Positions 57,674 to 60,000 of a stretch of DNA of 60,000 bases are shown piece by piece. Under the pieces are notes generated by a model. That model was not told the origin of the DNA. It worked only from the letters and a program-made list of their open reading frames with translations, and did no database searches. Origin of the DNA: Takakia lepidozioides. Its lineage: Eukaryota; Streptophyta; Takakiopsida; Takakiales; Takakiaceae. The position numbers and the translations under genes are program-made. Position 1 is the first letter of the stretch; every line of letters begins with the position of its first letter. The DNA is taken from positions 70,848,756 through 70,908,755 of the forward strand of contig CM060731.1 in the NCBI GenBank assembly GCA_030704615.1, written 5' to 3'.

Positions 57674-58365
57674 TTGATGGAGCTGTCAGCTAGGCCAGCC
57701 ATTGAGCGTGCCATGGTGACACCTGAAGTTGTCATATTAGACAACCAGGATGACATTTTCTGTTTGAGTGGACCGGCAGGCAAGAGGTACCGGCCACTGC
57801 GGGTCTTGTTGGACTCGGGAGCTCAGCCATTGATGCTGGGCAGAGTTGCTATTGCAGGCTTGGGCCTCACGGAGGCGGATATGGAGCCGTGCCCTTTCCA
57901 GATACAGACATCTCTGGGAGGATCAGAGCATGCTCGGGGCATGACACGGCGTGAGTTGGCTATCAGACTACAGCCGGATCATCCTACAGATGGCTCAGTG
58001 ATGAGAGTCAAGGCCATTGTGACAAACGCGGTCTCGTACGATGTCCTTGTTGGTGGGGCAGTGTTGTACCCCATGGGCTTCACCTGGATTTTTGGGAGGA
58101 GTCAGCTTCTTATAGGCCTGGATGGCAGTCAGGGGAGGGCCGGCGTGTGCAGCTCCCTGTGACGTTCATAGGAAGAGTTGCGGTTGCCCAGCGAGGCAAG
58201 ATGCCAACACTGGCAGCATTCACAGCTTCAATGAGTTGGCCGGGAGAGTTGCTAGAGGGCAACGCTCATTCAGAGGATGTGACACCTCCGGCAGAGCAAG
58301 ATGACATGTATGGTATGGCGGAGTTACCTGCCATGGAGAGGAGGACAGTGCGGGGATTGCACTAG
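57674..58365 (+). pseudogene. retroviral-type aspartic protease of the Gypsy element
   Basis: LRVLLDSGAQPLMLGRVAIAGLGL has the DSGA active-site motif with the following hydrophobic strand, and AIVTNAVSYDVLVGGAVLYPMGF is like the usual second half ending in a G-x-x-hydrophobic strand. After a frame change near 58,145 the frame goes on (VTFIGRVAVAQRGKM) to about 58,365. It matures the polyprotein in active elements. Confidence 0.75.
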
Positions 58366-58376
58366 GACCACCTAAG

Positions 58377-59374
58377 TTGTCACCATTGGACACCACACCG
58401 ATTGTGTGGCAGTGTCCGGATGAAGGCATTTGCCTTCTGGACTTGTTTGGCGAGATCAGCACCGGATTGACTGCTGTTCTACAGGCAGGTATACGAGTAC
58501 GGCGTTACTTGTATGTGGAGAGGGATGAGACTGCACGACGCGTCTCATTCCGTCATGTTGCTCAGTTGGTGCAGCAGTACCCTGAGTTGTTGTCGATGTC
58601 TGCGGTTCGTGGATATCAGCAGGCCTTGCCAGGAGACATTTCGTTGCTGGGGGCGCAGGATTTGGAGCGGGTTGGCTCCATTGATTTGGTAGTGACTAGT
58701 TGGCCCTGCCAAGGACATTCATCAGCCGGACATGGCAATGGATTGCGAGACTCGAGGTCGGGTCTGTTTTGGGAGACTTACAGCTTCATCAAGCTATATC
58801 TCCAGCATACATCTTGGAGAATGTGCCACTGATGGGCAATTCTCGGGCCAGGGTGATGGCCAGTGTGCATCAAGTCCGGTCGTGGCTTGGGTCAGCAGTG
58901 TTGCTGGATGCAGCTGCAGTGGGGTCACGGGCTCATCGTCCACGGTTATGGTGGAATAACTTGATGTCACCCGCACTGCTTAAGCGTGCATTTGATGGGG
59001 TGTAGCGGCCAGCACACCTCATAGTGGATAGCATTTTGGACACAGGGAGGCAGTCTCAGTGTGTGAGACACGATGACCGTTCGCCTTTGGCAGTGGTCAA
59101 CAAGGTGGGTCGACCACGAGCAACACTACCTACACTGCTCAGCTTCCCAGGATCGCACGCTTTCCGGGATAGCGGACCTGGCCTTCTGTGGGATGCTCAG
59201 TTGCAGCAATTAGTGGAGCCTAATGCCGACGAGCGAGAGCGGGCTATGGGTTTTTCCACTGGGACCACGGCGGTGTCTTCTCTTTCTGAGGCATCACGTC
59301 GTCAGGTGTTGGGGCAAGCAATGGATCTAAATTGCTTGACCTGGATTATCAGCTTGGCTATGGCTGAGCAATGA
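58377..59374 (+). pseudogene. DNMT3-like DNA cytosine-5 methyltransferase domain inside the Gypsy element, frameshifted
   Basis: Motifs occur in the standard order: I as LLDLFGEISTGL (about 58,434), IV as SWPCQGHSSAGHGNGLRD with the catalytic Cys (about 58,700), VI as ILENVPLMGNSRARV after a frame change near 58,790, VIII as RAHRPRLWWNNL (about 58,930), and X as RERAMGFSTGTTAVSSLSEASRRQVLG (about 59,240). The short target-recognition region and motif X style are closer to animal-type DNMT3 than to plant CMT or MET1, and the order excludes the rearranged DRM type. A stop near 59,003 and one or more frame changes kill it. Its place between protease and integrase shows it belongs to the retrotransposon. 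Such elements are known in dinoflagellates and Klebsormidium. Confidence 0.82.
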
Positions 59375-59640
59375 AGAGTACGGAGTGCACTTCCCTTGAC
59401 GGTCTCTCTGCCTACCGAGATGGTACAGGCAGTGAGTGGGGCCGAGCCGGTGAGGACCACGAGGTGTAGACATCCATGGCACACATGAGAGGTGCTTGAA
59501 GTTTAGAGGGAGTTGGCAGCCAAGGCGGCTGTGATGGATGAGGTTGGGGATTCTTCTCGGGTTGAGGAGGTCCTCAAGGATGAGATGATGGGGCAAGATG
59601 AGGCATTGTCATTGACTGAGCAGGCAGGGAGTACTGCTCA

Positions 59641-60000
59641 ATGACGATGCGTCACCACAGATATGTGTTGGTGATGGTGGAGCACTTCTCCAAGTGGATT
59701 GAGTTGGTTCCATTGCCTGACAAGGCTAGTGAGGGGGCTGCGTATGCATTCCTGGATCGTGTGCTTAGCCAATTCGGTGCTCCAACTGAGGTACTCACGG
59801 ACCAAGGGAGAGAGTTCTTGGGGGAGTTTCAGGCTTTGTGTGATAAAGCCTTGATAGACCACCGTACCATTTCTCGGGATCATCCTGAGGCCAATGGCTT
59901 GGCAGAGAGAGTGGTGCAGATGGTGAAGAGGGGTTTGTGCAAGTATGGCTTGCAAAAATGACACCTAGGAGATTGGGATCTTCAGGTACCTTGGCTAGCC
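59641..60000 (+). pseudogene. Gypsy integrase core, partial
   Basis: VLVMVEHFSKWIELVPLPDK starts inside the catalytic core; TDQGREFLGEFQALCD carries the second Asp and DHPEANGLAERVVQMVKRGL the Glu region. The N-terminal zinc-binding domain and the usual start of the core are missing, consistent with a deletion joining it to the methyltransferase region. A TGA stop near 59,960 ends this frame; matching sequence (DWDLQVPWLA) goes on to the window end. The downstream part would be expected to resemble 28,495-28,982. Confidence 0.85.

Larger units (their letters stand above)
56649..60000 (+). mobile_element. decayed Ty3/Gypsy retrotransposon carrying a DNMT3-like methyltransferase; runs off the window
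   Basis: In order: zinc-knuckle gag end, long Ser/Thr/Ala-rich linker, aspartic protease, cytosine-5 methyltransferase, then integrase core. Reverse transcriptase and RNase H are absent between 59,375 and 59,640, so an internal deletion is likely. No 5' LTR is seen, because the copy starts abruptly at 56,649. Stops and frame changes show it is not active. Confidence 0.8.

Noticed and set aside
58377-59374. Host DNMT3 gene
   Set aside because: It lies between a Gypsy protease and integrase on the same strand without introns, so it is better seen as part of the retrotransposon.

Overview
The window looks like repeat-dominated nuclear DNA of a large-genome seedless land plant. The clues are several decayed PLS-class pentatricopeptide (PPR) genes, one ending in a DYW domain, spliceosomal introns, and CACTA, LINE, Ty3/Gypsy and MULE-like elements. 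A homosporous lycophyte fits best and a fern is possible; this is an inference. I see no clearly intact host gene. Almost everything is a mobile element, a fragment of one, or a PPR pseudogene.

Layout. (1) 249 to about 14.6 kb: element A, a giant MULE-like element. It holds a SWIM-type transposase gene (minus), a regular palindrome array, a long multi-exon gene with a ParB-like N-terminal part and a methyltransferase-like C-terminal part (plus, broken by a solo LTR), a second palindrome array, and a small accessory gene (minus). (2) 16.0-28.5 kb: a CACTA-type region with divergent TNPA-like and TNP2-like genes, an FCP1/SCP-like phosphatase domain, a LINE fragment and PPR debris. (3) 28.5-30.1 kb: the 3' end of a Gypsy element with integrase C-terminus, PHD finger, and an LTR full of CTAGTGG repeats. 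(4) 30.5-39.5 kb: PPR pseudogenes, one interrupted by a second solo LTR of the family found in element A. (5) 41,566-55,243: element B, a second giant element of the same family, bounded by inverted repeats and a 10-bp target duplication. (6) 55,625-56,648: element C, a third copy, cut off. (7) 56.65 kb to the end: a decayed Gypsy element with zinc knuckle, aspartic protease, DNMT3-like cytosine methyltransferase and integrase core.

The candidate new system is the A/B/C family. Each full-size copy couples a MULE-like transposase to a ParB-like/methyltransferase-like protein and carries dozens of 20-22 bp palindromes around a CGGCGCCG core. Flank sequences of the palindromes differ between A (half-site GGAAATGCGGC) and B (half-site TGAATTTCGGC), and the element-specific version is also found inside introns at matching places of the ParB/methyltransferase-like gene. 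Array spacing is very regular (53 bp in A, about 63 and 64 bp in B). This suggests a protein-DNA recognition pair that diverged together, loosely like ParB-parS; binding is not shown by the sequence. All gene copies here carry stops or frameshifts, so the window holds relics that reveal the architecture.
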